Shown here: in pieces, positions 33,729 to 46,184 of the stretch
Numbering within the stretch: position 1 is the first letter of the stretch
How the letters are laid out: each line of letters starts with the position of its first letter
Source: Pseudisothecium myosuroides
Taxonomy: Eukaryota > Streptophyta > Bryopsida > Hypnales > Lembophyllaceae
DNA: 64,000 bases
Reading direction: 5' to 3'
NCBI GenBank assembly: GCA_951799445.1
Contig: OX637290.1
Location: 32,854,987 to 32,918,986 of the forward strand
Translations under genes and position numbers: made by a program
Notes under the pieces: model-generated
Seen by the model: only the letters and a program-made list of their open reading frames with translations
The model's database searches: none
What the model was told of the DNA's origin: nothing

Positions 33729-34161
33729 AGCGAAGGATCCCAGTCAGCCTGGGCAGGGCTGCTGAAAACCTGAGTGAGGAGTGAGATCTGAGATGATGAA
33801 ACTCATCGACGAAAAACGACGGCTCTCCTGAAACACAGGAATGGGTCGTCCTCCTCTCACGAAATCAGAGGTCGCCGACCAGGAAAACAGGTGAAAGGGC
33901 ACTCATTCGGAAAGGAAGTTGCGACGTCCGACCGTTGGTCGGAAGTGCAGGAGGAGCCTAATCCAGCGAGAGATAACGGAGACCAATGGCGCATTGGCCT
34001 GGCGAGCAACCTTTCGTGGGCTGTTGCTCGTCACACATCACCCTCGTCTCGCATCCCCTCTCCACCCCACAGAGTGGTAAGCTAATTGTTGCTTTGTCGC
34101 GTGCCGAGTCGGCTTCCAGTGCGCACATTTGGAGGGTTTGTGGCGCAATTCGGCAGTGGCG
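33729..34161. promoter_or_regulatory. Shared divergent promoter region
   Basis: 433 bp separate the phosphatase ATG (minus) from the RIQ-type ATG (plus), so both promoters and both 5' leaders must fit here. The region is GC-richer than the surrounding repeats. No TATA box was evident in either direction near a plausible start. Confidence 0.5.
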
Positions 34162-35311
34162 ATGGCGGAATCCATGTCCTTGTGCGCATCCCGGATGCAG
34201 GGCGGTGCGGCGTTGTCGAGCTTGAGGGCGAGTCGGGGCCATGCCCATGCCGCTCTGGATGCACCTCCGGTGGCGAGAGTGGCTCCCAGCGGCGGCTTAC
34301 GCGTGACCGCCCGAGCGGCAGGGTCGCAGAAGGGGGGCGTCAACCCCGTGAAGCCCAACTCCAAGGAGCCCGGCTCTCTTCCGAAGGGCGGCACTCGCTA
34401 CATCGGGGGAAAGAAGGTATGTAATGTAGGACCATCTCTGCTTGCCAGTCATCTCCGTCGCTTGGGATGTCCCGAACGACCGGCGCGGGGATTGTCCGTC
34501 CCAAAGATCGCCATGTTTTCGAAAACGAGAGCAACAGTCTGCAATGCACCCTGTGGACTTTAGTTAGCTCATGTCAGACTCCAAGATGAGTCGATTGGCT
34601 GGTGTGCAGTACGCTAATCAAAAGGAAGGAATTCGTGCCGAATTGGATGAAATTCAATCGCAACTGACTTACTGGACGACGCCCTGCCGCAATGTAAGTT
34701 AGTTATGGTGTCTGTCCGTTGCCGCCACGGGAATTAGGAGCGCGCGCATGTTGCATATTGGAAACGAAGAGCTCCGGAAGGCGAAGAAATGGGGTCGATG
34801 TGCTCGTTACATTGTTGTGTATGGAAATTCCCTGATAGCCTCTGACGGGACTTGGGGGTTGGAATCCTTGTTGTTCCAGGTGAAGGTGATCCCAGAGAAC
34901 TACGACAAGAAGGGCAAAGTGCGTGACAAAGTGGGCGAAGGGCCCGAGGCTATCAAGTTGCTGTCGAGGGTGGAGCAGCTGCGGTTGCTGTCGAAGGCGG
35001 AGAGGGCCGGTCTGCTCACCACGGCCGAGAACTTGGGCTTCTCGCTCAGCAGAATCGAGAGCCTGGGGCTGCTGTCCAAAGCCGAGGAGCTGGGCGTGCT
35101 GTCCGCCGCTGTGAACCGCAACACTCCTGGCGCCCTTCTCACCACGTCGCTGTTGCTGTTGCTTCTGGGCCCCGTGTTCGTGTACTTCGTACCCGAGACG
35201 TCCACCCCGCTCGTCATCCTGCAGATCCTTGTCGCGACCATTTCTGTCATCGGCGGGTCGGCTGCATTCGGCGCTTCCAATTTTGTTTCCACTTTGCAAA
35301 GCTCGAAATAG
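34162..35311 (+). CDS. RIQ: RIQ/DUF1118 thylakoid grana protein, two exons
   Basis: Exon 1 is 34162-34416 and exon 2 is 34880-35311, with a 463-bp GT-AG intron (AAG/GTATGT donor, TTGTTCCAG acceptor). The product is 228 residues. The in-frame TTG at 34129 was rejected in favour of ATG 34162 ([13 protein letters not shown]). The N-terminal ~50 residues form an Ala/Ser/Arg-rich transit peptide ending near LRVTARAA. The family core follows: [55 protein letters not shown]. Two membrane helices come next ([19 protein letters not shown] and [20 protein letters not shown]), then the conserved end [11 protein letters not shown]. In Arabidopsis, RIQ1 and RIQ2 affect LHCII organisation, grana stacking and non-photochemical quenching. 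The gene is intact. Confidence 0.92.
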
Positions 35312-36004
35312 AGCTTCCTCAGTGTGTAACATACTCATAACGACATTTCAGGGTTTGGATTTTCCTTTTCTTTCACATGGTTGGCTCTCACTTTCTCGAC
35401 TTCTATTTATGCAGAGCTTGCTGGATTAGTAGTTGTCGTCGCGCGGTTTTGATATTGCTGTGTAATTATATTGTATCTTGATTACACTACTCATACCTTG
35501 TAGCCAGATTTCTGTTGACGGTTGACATCTCCCGATTTCGAGATGAAGAGCAACATGTTGTCTATTATTCGAGTACTGGAGATCTAGATGTTGGCCTCTT
35601 GGCTGCCAATGTGAATGTTGGTGAGACCTCTCTTTTGCATGATTCATTCTTGTGACATAGATTTGATGCATCATGTCCCTGAAGAGATTCGACGTTGGAT
35701 GTGCATGCGATCACATTTTAGTGCACAGGGTGAGTTGATGTGATTACTCTGGGTTGGATCCTTCAAATTGTGCACTTTGGAAGTTGATTTGAAATCTTGG
35801 TCACGAGTCGTGTGGTGTGGGGAGCCAGTTGCTTAGCATGCTAATTCTTTCACCCTGTTAGGACGGGCCTTTCAATCTCTTCTGAGTTATCATACGTTCA
35901 AACAGAGGCAGAATCTGGGGCGGATGGACTTCAGTGTGTATACAGTGAATATGTGCAACAGTTGGGCAAAATAGAATTGCATTCAGCTTGCAATTGTGAA
36001 TCAC
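35312..36004. other. 3' flank of the RIQ-type gene
   Basis: It probably holds the 3' untranslated region just after 35311. No reading frame is supported in the rest. Confidence 0.4.
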
Positions 36005-36419
36005 TAAGGTAGTAGGCTCAAAAACCGACCCTTTAAGGGCTGATCCGCCTTTTTCATAGGTGCACATGAACCAAAATATTTTTAGCTCATTTTTCAGAGA
36101 AAGAACAATAGATGCGGAACGTAACACAAGTGGTTTCATATTTTTTGAAGCATTTTTGAAATAGTTATGAATTTTCAAAGATTTCAGTAGTAGGTACCTA
36201 TTTGTGACACTAGGTCTCTCCAAATCCGTCCCCTTTCAATTTTGAAAGTGATTTTAGGAAATCAAGGCCAATGATTGGCTCTCACAATAAAAAAAACAAT
36301 TTTTTCTTGATTCATTCAATAGCTAAAGTGGCCCATTTAAGGATCACCACCAATCCATTCTACAGCTAAATATAGGGACGGTTTGAAGGAGAAGGTTGCA
36401 TTTACAGCCTCCTACCTTA
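36005..36419. mobile_element. TAAGGTA-family MITE (copy 3)
   Basis: It starts TAAGGTAGTAGGCTC and ends CCTCCTACCTTA. It is co-linear with 9948-10360 throughout (shared ATGCGGAACGTAACACAAGT, with one substitution). The flanks AC and CT show no obvious duplication. Confidence 0.72.
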
Positions 36420-36613
36420 CTCTCAATGAAATGAAGGTATTGTTGATACGAATCTACTCTTATAGAATGAAACAAAATGCATTTACTACCTCGTTTATTG
36501 AGCAACCAAGAACCAACACAACTAATTTTGGATGAAAATTTATGTTTTTTCGTGAGGGGCTCCAAAAGTCATGCATCGGCCTGAAAATGGTTGATGCTGT
36601 GTTTCTGTGTTAA

Positions 36614-37060
36614 CCCTTAATGGATGCTGCAGCCGTTTTCTTGCCAATGAATCATGGAGAATCCTTCTATGGACAACAAAAGTGCGAATGTTCATCCTTT
36701 GAAATTTTGTGCAAAAAGGAGAGATCTTGCATAGTAGTTTGACCTCCAATGAGTACTTTTGATTTTTTTAAATGTTGATTTTTTTAATGTAGATGACTTA
36801 TTTTTTTCTTGAAATACATGGACAAATTCCATTGATAGTGCATAGAACCAAAGGACTACGTCCTCCGCAAAGCTTTTTACATTTTCTAAGACTTTTTCAT
36901 ATCAACACTTTTTTAATGACAAACATACCCAGGCAAGAGACAGTGAGATTAGAGCCTAACCACCATAGCAAGCGAAGCCTGCTATCAAAATCAATGTAGA
37001 TGATTTATACAATACCAAAGGGATGATTTCTACATTCACAAGTTCATCCTTTGAGGGGTA
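36614..37060. mobile_element. TTAA-type element abutting its neighbour
   Basis: TTAA is present at 36610-36613 and 37061-37064. It begins CCCTTAATGGATGC and ends GTTCATCCTTTGAGGGGTA; the inverted repeat is imperfect. The right TTAA is shared with the next element. Confidence 0.45.
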
Positions 37061-37064
37061 TTAA

Positions 37065-37636
37065 CCCCTAAATGCCTGAGGCACCAAATTTTGGTGTTGG
37101 CAATACTTTGAAGTTAAATAAAACCTAACAAAGTTGCTATTTATAATAATGTATTTTATTTTTAAATTATTTTTGAAGTCTAGCTTTAGCTTCAAAAGTC
37201 CGATTTTGGAAATGATGTTTTATGATTTTTCTTGGAAATGAGCCTCAAATACACTAGATCTTGAAGGAAAAATCATATTAGAAATTCATTTAAAAAAATT
37301 GTAGAGTAGATTTTGAGAAGCTATAAATTGATTGGGGTTATGCATGTTAAGCCCTTTAACCTCATATTTTTTTGGCAACCAACTTTTTAGATTTGACATG
37401 TGAAAAAAGGATTGAAAGAATTTCTTAGTTTTAACACCCTCATGTTCAAACATTATAATCTTTCAATTCATAAGTGATATTGTTGTGTTTTCTTATCCTA
37501 TGTAATCTTTAACATATAATCAAATTTGTACAATTACAATTCCAAAAAAATTGATACAACTTATCAAAATGTTGGCTTTTTGTTCAATTTAGAGCAAATT
37601 TCAAGAAGCTCAAAACAGGCCTTGGGCATTTAGGGG
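37065..37636. mobile_element. TTAA-type element, AAATGCC subfamily
   Basis: It lies between TTAA 37061-37064 and 37637-37640. Its ends are CCCCTAAATGCCTGAGGC and GCCTTGGGCATTTAGGGG. It is homologous over most of its length to 42588-43231. Confidence 0.78.
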
Positions 37637-37640
37637 TTAA

Positions 37641-40600
37641 ACATGGCCCCCCCATGACTAAGGCAATACCAAAACTACTCTTATTATTGGACCAATAGGT
37701 GCATTCTTTATTTCTACATTGAAGAATGAAATCATCCATTGACAGCTTTTTGGCCTTAGCGTCCTTCAAGAATTAAATCACGAAGAATATATTTTTGGTG
37801 TGAGGCTTTTGTTATGGATGGACATGCTCATTTGTATTTTCTATATGTTTTGATAACCAAATGAATTAGAGATTCATTGTAAAATCAAATAATAGAAGTC
37901 TTGTTTTTATTAACGAAATTGAGTATGTTTGATGGTTGTATTCTTTCACTGAGTTATACAATATTATAAAATCCAAAATTGTAAACATGAATCTTGTAGT
38001 ATAACTATGTTATATTGAACAAAGCTATATGAAGTAGACCATCTTACATATTCAACTGTGTAGTCATGTTGGAAATCACTTCAAAGAAATTTTAATGCAT
38101 GTTTATCAGTCAGAGTCATTGATATTTTGGCATTTTGAACTTATTAATTTGATTCATTAAAGATTCATCTTCATCAGAGTTGTTAAACTAAACACATCTA
38201 TAATAAAATGATAAATGATATAAAATAAAATGTAGAAATTGTTGACTTGGATAGTATTGAAGATTTTTTATGGAAGTGAGGGTATTAGGCTTCATTATCT
38301 ATGAGAAATCATCTTGAGGTCTCAACAAGGGTTTGTTGTTCATTTCCTCTAGAATCTTAGAAATATATATGATAATAAAAAATTATCAAGATTTTAAAGT
38401 ATGACATAAAACTTAGAGGAACTTTTGACTTCATGTATAGGTATAACATAGTGCATTAAACTTTAGAATTAAACTATATTGAAATCTTCACAAATTACAT
38501 TGAAGAAAAAAGTTCTTATAATTGCCAAAAGATTCATAACAATGATTCACCAAAAAACATTCCAAAACAACCATTTCTAGTGCACAAAAGCACAATAAAA
38601 AAGAATACTTTTTGCATATTCAAACATTGGATCTTGCATTATACATGTATGAAAATGTGTGGAAAAAATTTTAGACACTTTTACCATGTAGATTGTAAGA
38701 TTTTAGTATTCACAGTGAAAGGAAAAGTTTTAATATCTACACTTTGATTTATAAGGATTTTTTACTGCGAATCCGGTTGATTTAAATTTTTTGCACTAAT
38801 AAACTCTTGAGGTTTAAATCTTCATGGTAGAGAATTGAGTTGAAAATTCAAAAATAAAATTCAAAAATAAATAAATATTTTTTTTTCTAAATCAGTAGAT
38901 GTATAAAGTACAAGATGGAAGGAAAATTGAAATCTGTCAATCCTAAATGTGAGATTGTTTTAGCAAATAATCTACTTCCTATGAATGCCCTTGTGTCAAA
39001 CTATGTTCAGAAATGAAATCTATGTAGGACTTTTAATAACTTTCACATTACTAATCCAAATGGAATGCATCAAAGCTTTTCATTTAGACATAAATACATT
39101 CCATAAAAAAAAATTAAAATTATTCTCAATCTTTCACATTTATTTATTAAAGTGTACAAACCATGTCAAAAATAATAAGAACCATACATCATTTACAAGG
39201 AGGGTACACGTGTCAATTTTCTATTGGTTGTAAATTTTACACAAATTCTGAAAGGGGTTTACTACCCATCTTTCCATTGAACATAAAACTTTTACATTCA
39301 ATCCTAAATCCTAAGCTCTTCAACAACTATGTCTTCATTCTCATGTCTCCTCCCGTTCTTTGTTTCCTTCCAGCTCCTAAAATTGTCCACAAATGAAGAA
39401 ATAAGCATTCAAAAATATATCCACAAATCAAGAGAAAGCAATTAGAAATACTAGAAACATGTGAATTAGAAACCATTAACAACAAAATAGCAAAGACACC
39501 AAATAATAATTATACAACTATCATAAATTTTAGCATTTAAAATTTGAAGTACACTCTAATACTAAACACCTTACTCAAAATTCACACATTCACAAGCATC
39601 CCATTCCACCACAATACAAAGCATCAACACCCTCACAAATCGAGATACAAATTGTCAAACCCTAACTCTCCCACTTCACCTCCAAATACTACTCGCAGTG
39701 GTACAAATTGACTAATCAAACATTGCATCACAGAATCCCCTTCTACATGCATTAAGTTGGTTGACTTTCTTTAAAAATAATATCAAAATGACTAAATTTC
39801 AAGCGGAATACATCATCCAAATAGAATTTCAATACAATCCAAGTGTATCACATTAAAGTTGTCATCCTTTAATAATTCATCTACTGACACTAAGAAGTCT
39901 TGGGCAACACCAGCTTGGAGGCTTTCAAAAATCTCCCAATGTGGGAGACAATTTTTGCAATGGCCTCCACCACCTGCTCACTGCTCGCTTCCGTTGTGGT
40001 AGGCTTCAACTGAGCTCGCTTGCCTGCAAACAAAAACAACACCACAAACACTAAAATTAATCTTGTACAAATATGGAAAGTCATTTAAACCCATGTGCCA
40101 CTCAACCCTAGCCTGTTGCTTCAATCTCTTGATGCAAGAGGGTGTTCTTGAGACTTAAAACTGCTTGGATTCAAATGTCAACCTCCAACATAGTCATGCT
40201 GCACAATAAGAAAAAATAGCAGATCATGGGACTCAACATGCTGCATTCAAAAACAAGAAACTTCAAATATTGCTTGTAAAGAGAGAAAAACCTATTCAAG
40301 AATGCTTACTTGGGGAAGATCACGCAAAAAAGTCCAAAGACTGGGAAGGAAGCCTCCTCTCAAGACAATTATTTTGCCGATTTCACATTCACCTAGACAT
40401 GAACCATCGCCTTCTCTCTTCCATTTGGCCTCCTTTGATACTCACATCTCATTTTGTTTTAGTTCTTTTTGTGCAATTCAGATCACGGAATGGGAAGGGA
40501 GATTTCTTTTCAGGAGCAATTTCTATAGGTGCGGGAGGCCAACAACTTCAATGACTTTTTTTTTTAATTCACATTGCATGGCATTGGAAGGTGGTCTTGC

Positions 40601-41988
40601 TTTCTTTAATCCCATTGCACGGCTATTGATTTCACACTAAAGGGGAGGCTGGGTGAGGGTGCATGCCTCTTTTGAGGAGATAGTGTGCTCCAAGCACAAT
40701 ATTTGAGCTTAAAAAGGAGTAGCTTTTTCACTTAGGTACCAAATGAAACAAGTAGCTATGCTATGAGAGGCTTTGTCCTTTTAGCACTAAAATGTAGAAT
40801 AAGGAAACAATGTCTCTCTTTTCATTTTTGTATGGCCTTCTATGAAGACGTTGTATTTTGCAAATTGGAGATTATTAGAGAAATTTAAGGAAAAATTACG
40901 TTACGGAGTCATCTATGTCTTTCCTTTCATCTTTGTTTGGGCTTTGCGTAGTTACCTACACGTACAAGAACCGCCACAAGATTCAAGAGCAAATAATGAA
41001 AGTTTAAGAATTTAAAGGTCTGGCCGATATTTGGTGATATATATTTGTACTCGCAAATATAGGGTGCATTAGATGTGAAGAGACAAGTAGACATGACTTG
41101 GCCATAGAATCATGAGGCCACATAACTAAAGCATGAAATGAAGTCATATGAGTACCATCACAATTGTTGCTTCAAATAATTTGTATGTCCCTTCACCCAC
41201 AATTGCATCATTTTAACATAAATAAATACAAATTTTGACTTTTGAGAATTGAAAAATTATTTTATGGACAAATTTGTTTATAAGTCTATTTTGTATATTG
41301 CAAGGTATATTGTATTTTATTGTTAGTGGTCAAAATCTTTTGGTAAAGCTATTCATGAGAGCATTGATTGCATTTGATTTCACATGTTTTCAACACATCA
41401 ACATCAACACAACATTTTAATACCACACATCAATATTTTAGCATGCTCACTTTGGAAATTAATAAAATTTGAATTATAAGAGTTGAAGAATTATTTTGGG
41501 CACAAATTTATTCATATATTAATTTGTTTTGTGTATACATGCATATAAACAAACATATATTAACCCTTAAAGTATAGAACATAGATAATATGGTTTGAAA
41601 TTATCAATAATTACTACACTGAATAGTAAAATTAGGTTGCCCCACTCTAATTTCTCGACATTCTATATTATATCAATATGTACAGTTACTTTACAAGGAT
41701 GCAGTAATGTAAGAGCTATGTGTGCGACATGGGTTGGTGCACTAAGTCATGGCTCGGGATTAGAGACTGGCATGTGCCTCAGTCTGGACAAGCATTAGCC
41801 ACGAGGTAACTTCTCTGGGGTAACTAAGGCAACCTAATTGTCAAGGCAACCCAATTTGACCATTCAGTGTAGAAGGTGAACATTGTACAATAACATTGCA
41901 TTGTTTACAAAGGGCTTAGGTTTGGGGGTATATTTTGTAAAAATGATAGAAATTAGATGGGGCTAGATTTTATTAGTCACTATAATCA
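37641..41988. other. Repeat-derived DNA, no gene supported
   Basis: 37655-37770 is a fragment shared with 23200-23350 (inverted) and 55290-55400. 39180-39420 repeats 13690-13990. Open frames at 39890-40084 (minus, 64 residues with one hydrophobic segment) and 40270-40640 (plus) have no recognisable domain. The rest is AT-rich. Confidence 0.45.
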
Positions 41989-41992
41989 TTAA

Positions 41993-42253
41993 CCCCTCAA
42001 CGCCCCAGCCTTTTTAGCGAGTTTGAGAAGCTGTCTGAGTCCCTCTTACTATGCAGCGATTTGCAAAAATGTTGGGTGCTTGCTGCACATTTCACCTTTG
42101 ATCTGCGTAGCCAGTTCAGTTGCGCATTGATTGAGTCAGTTATCGCCTGCTTTCACCGTCGTGATCACCATATTATAACAAACGAAGGGACGTGAGTTCC
42201 TCCGACGATGAAACAAAGAAGGGCGTTTTTTGCACTCCTGGGGCGTTGAGGGG
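41993..42253. mobile_element. 261-bp TTAA-type MITE
   Basis: A perfect 16-bp terminal inverted repeat, CCCCTCAACGCCCCAG / CTGGGGCGTTGAGGGG, lies between TTAA 41989-41992 and TTAA 42254-42257. It is short and GC-richer than its surroundings, and probably recent. Confidence 0.88.
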
Positions 42254-42587
42254 TTAATGAACATGCAAAGCCCGCCAAGTAGACACCCTTTCAGCATGCA
42301 CAATGTCTATATTACTCTCTTGCAACTCTGGCTGCTCAATGTCCTCGTCATCCTCTAGGACATCACACATCAAGGCATGCGGCATTGTAACTAAAGAAGG
42401 GCTATGTCTAAAATATGACAATCTTAGATCCCATCTGACAATTTGTGATGCCCTCCAACTAGTCTAATCAAGCCAACTTCATCTTGAATATATATGCATG
42501 GATCCCAAAAAAACATGTCCTATAAGAGTAGTTATCATGGCATTGTAGACGAGATTGTAGACTTGAATCTAAAAGGCTTTACTTTAA

Positions 42588-43231
42588 CCCCTAAATGCCC
42601 GAGGCACCAAATTTTGGTGTCGACATTATTTTGAAGATAAATTAAATCTAATCAAGCTGTTATTTTTAGTAATTAATATTTTGGAAAATTCTTTTTGAAG
42701 TCTAATTTTAGTATAAAAATCGGATTTTGAAAATGATTGATTATGATTCTTCTATTCAAGATTTTGTGCAAGGGTGTCGATTGCAATCTTGACTTTCCGT
42801 AGTGTTGAAGGCTCTTGGAAATGAACCTCAAATACACTAGATCTTGGAGAAAAAATCACCTTAGAAATTCATTTAAAAAAATTGTAGAGTAGATTTTGAG
42901 AAGTTGTAAATTGATCAAGGTTATGCATGTTAGATCTTTTAATTTCATATTTTTTTGGTGACCAATTTTTTAGATTTGGCATGTGAAAAGAGGATTGAAA
43001 GACTGCAAGTTAGTTTTGCAGTTTTAACACCCTCATATTCAAAGATTATAATCTTTCAATTCATAAGTGACATTGTTGTGTTTTCTATTCTTATGTGATC
43101 TCTAATATGTCTAGTTTGAGTTTATATGGTTACAATTTAAAAAAAATTGATTCATCTTATCAAAATGTTGGCTTTTTTTCAATTTAGAGTATATTCCTAG
43201 AAGTTCAAAAAAGGCCTCAGGCATTGAGGAA
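42588..43231. mobile_element. TTAA-type element, AAATGCC subfamily (copy 2)
   Basis: TTAA is at 42584-42587 and 43232-43235. The left end is CCCCTAAATGCCCGAGGC and the right end GGCCTCAGGCATTGAGGAA. It matches 37065-37636 but carries an insertion of about 70 bp near 42755. Confidence 0.75.
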
Positions 43232-43496
43232 TTAATAAAAGTTGTAGAAAAAATATAATTGTTCAACAACATTGTGGTTGGAGAATGCATTTATAATGTA
43301 GCAAATTCACAATGAAATCAAAGAAATGATTTATAAATGAACCAAGACTACACCACTTACTTAATGTTAAATTTCTAAAGGACCAAATATCCCCTTGGGG
43401 ATACCAACATTCAAATTGATGATTAAGAGGTAATACATGAAAGCTAAGAAAATTTGCAATGGTGTGGTGATAGAAGTTCCCAAAAACTTTGCTTGT

Positions 43497-44209
43497 GTGA
43501 ATGCAAGAAACAACGGTACTATTTTGTGTCACACTCTACATATTGATTTGTTTTTTGGCCATAACTTTTGTGTTTTGGCTCCAAATGACTTAAGATTTAT
43601 AGGAAATGTACTCATGACTATTATACATCTTGCCTATTTTTTTTAATTTTCAAAAATAGTTTCCTATCCAAAAATAGCCCCCAACTATATGTTACACTTG
43701 CCAATTTGGAATTTTTTAGTACTAGTTAGTATCCAAAAAAACAAATTTCAAGCTGAAACTTAGAGGGGATGGTCTTCTAGTAGACTTATAGCTACTATCT
43801 AAAGGAATTCTAAAATTAAATAATTGTATGTGGTGAGGAAGTCTACAAAGTGTGTTTCTTTTTGCTTGCATTTTGTAACATATAAAATATTATTTTAGAG
43901 TTTTTTTGGGTGAATGACCATCTCTACAAAGTTTTTATAAATTTTGTTTTCTGTATTTACTTTTTTTCCCATTTTTAACTAATTGAAACATCAAGATATC
44001 CATTTTCTTGAAATTTGGAAATTTTCTAGTTTTCCTACTTAGAGAATTTTTCTATATATTTCCTTTGGTGGTTACCTTCATCTTAAAGGTATATACATTA
44101 GCCATATTTTAATTTTTTTAATTTTTTTTCTAATTTTAAAGTACTCTTGAGAAAAAAAGGCATTAGTGTTGTAAAACGGAACAAAACCGGCAAGTGATCT
44201 TGCATTCAC
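43497..44209. mobile_element. GTGAATGCAAG-ended element
   Basis: The left end GTGAATGCAAGAAAC and the right end CTTGCATTCAC are inverted. It is co-linear with 56084-57067 (reversed) and partly with 10530-11078. The interior is non-coding. Confidence 0.55.
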
Positions 44210-44213
44210 CTTT

Positions 44214-44434
44214 CACTACAAAAGAAAAGGATGTTTTAAGTGAGTTTTTAAGTATAGTTTGGACATAAGATTACAAGTAATGACCTTCAAGGAGATTTTT
44301 AGCAAAATTTTACTAAAAATATATGTGTTTTTTGTAAAATTTTGCTGAAAATCGTCTTAAAGATCATTACTTATAATCTTGTATCTAGGACTATACTTAA
44401 AAACTCACTTAAAACACCCCTTTCTCTTGTGGTG
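44214..44434. mobile_element. CACTA-type foldback MITE (copy 3)
   Basis: 221 bp, starting CACTACAAAAGAAAAGGATG and ending CCCCTTTCTCTTGTGGTG. It has a 3-bp duplication TTT (44211-44213 and 44435-44437). It is the sister of 6524-6745, with the same arms around GTGAGTTTTTAAGTATAGT. Confidence 0.9.
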
Positions 44435-44437
44435 TTT

Positions 44438-45262
44438 GTTTATGTTGCGACATCATTCCATGAGTTTCAGTAGAGAAGTGTGTGGCCCTTGAAGATAATT
44501 GAGTGGTTTGATGTTATAACAATTGTCTACTGTCAAAGGAGGACTATAATTTTGATATTTTGGATTTATATAGCTAGTGATCTAAGTTCACTACAAGTGA
44601 GTAGTAGATTGCTAGCTTCACCAAGGCCACTAGATTCACTTCTTTTTAGGTAGATAAGAGGTTCATTTTTCTAAAAAGTGACAGTTTCTATGTACATAGT
44701 CTTCATATTCAATAAAAGGTCACTATAATTATATGCTTTGCAAAGATCTTCATTGAATGGATTTCAATCCTCCACCTTTCATTGAACCTTTTTTATAATT
44801 TCTAGTCTGTCGGTTATAACTTCACAATCAATTGATGCAAAATGAATCTATACAATAGTATGGAGCTTTTCGGAAATGAAAAAATCCCTCATGTGCACAT
44901 GAAGGAACACGGAGACCTTTAGTTCATCCAACTTCTTTTTCAGAAAAATAATTGATGTGGCATCACAAAGCAAAAAAAAGATGTATGAAATTTTGGTAGA
45001 AGATACGGAACGTGTGTGCTAGCAACCTCCACCATATAATAGGTAGTCTTTCTTTTTGGGTTTAGGGTTGTCATAAAGGAGGATTGATTCTTGTTCACAC
45101 ATTGTTTATTGCTACCTCACCGCTTAGATTCATTGACATATGTTCCTATAACCTTGAATAGGAAATAATATAAAATTCCAAACCATATGGGGATAATGTA
45201 TTTTTTCCACTTTGCAATGATTTTTTCCTCAAGAACAATTAATCTACACTTGCAAATGGGTC
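44438..45262. other. No gene recognised
   Basis: AT-rich with no supported frame. A lone CACTACAAGTGAG at 44590 has no partner end. Confidence 0.4.
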
Positions 45263-45266
45263 TTAA

Positions 45267-46180
45267 CGCCTAAAGTTCCTTGACTATGTTTTCATCAAAA
45301 TGCTCCAAAACTACCATTTTTAATACAAGAACCAAATTTTAGGTAACAGAACATTTTTGGACACATGAAACTATAGGATCTTATAGTATTCTAGTTTTAG
45401 AAGATATGGAAAAAATTTCACTGTGCGGATTGGAAGATATTAGCGTTTGAATTGGTAGAAATCCTTTTTTGGTCCCTACAAAAAACAGGGCAGCTGCACT
45501 TCACAAGGTCACATTTGTAGGAAAAAAAGTCCCAAATGGTGGTCCTTCTTTGAATTCTTTTTCCTAAACAAGTTGGCTACATGTTTAAAAATATTCAAAT
45601 CATTTGGAATTGTATAACATATAGGAAAAAAATAGTGAATAGAAAGAAGTAGAAAATTATTCAAAATACAACCTGTTAAGAATTTAATTATGGAATTGCA
45701 AAATATCAATCCTATGGTTGTAATGTTGTGTAATAAACAATCTGCATCCTATGGTTTTATTTTTTTTCAAAAAATATTGAAAATTGAATGAAATAAACGA
45801 CTTCAAAGTTTATTTTAGAGTAGAGAATCTATAACTGCCTGCAAACTAAGACTCCTCATTACTTTTGACTCATTGATCAAAATGGAATGATTAAAAGCTT
45901 TCCACATATATATAATTCTAAAAAAACAGTTTCAAATTTTTGTTTTTGAAAAAAGTGGTTTTTTTATCTGCCTAGACTACCCAAGTTGAGAAACAAACAA
46001 CATATTAGGCCATAACTTTTGACTCCTATTTCCAAATGTCATGAAATTTAGTGCATATGAAAGATATTCCTTGTCCCCACTTTCTATTAAAATTTTAGTC
46101 TAAAATATGCAAATTTCTAGTCCCAGGTACCTGTCCAAAATTGCTATCTTGCTAAAAATAGCAGGCTGGTCCTTTAGGGG
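45267..46180. mobile_element. TTAA-type element, reverse orientation
   Basis: TTAA is at 45263-45266 and 46181-46184. It ends GCTGGTCCTTTAGGGG, the complement of the left end of 883-1805, to which it is homologous in reverse (shared TTCCAAATGTCATGAAATT). The opposite end is CGCCTAAAGTTCCTTGACTA. Confidence 0.75.
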
Positions 46181-46184
46181 TTAA

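Noticed and set aside
34703..35338. 211-residue minus-strand frame
   Set aside because: It is the shadow of RIQ exon 2 on the opposite strand.
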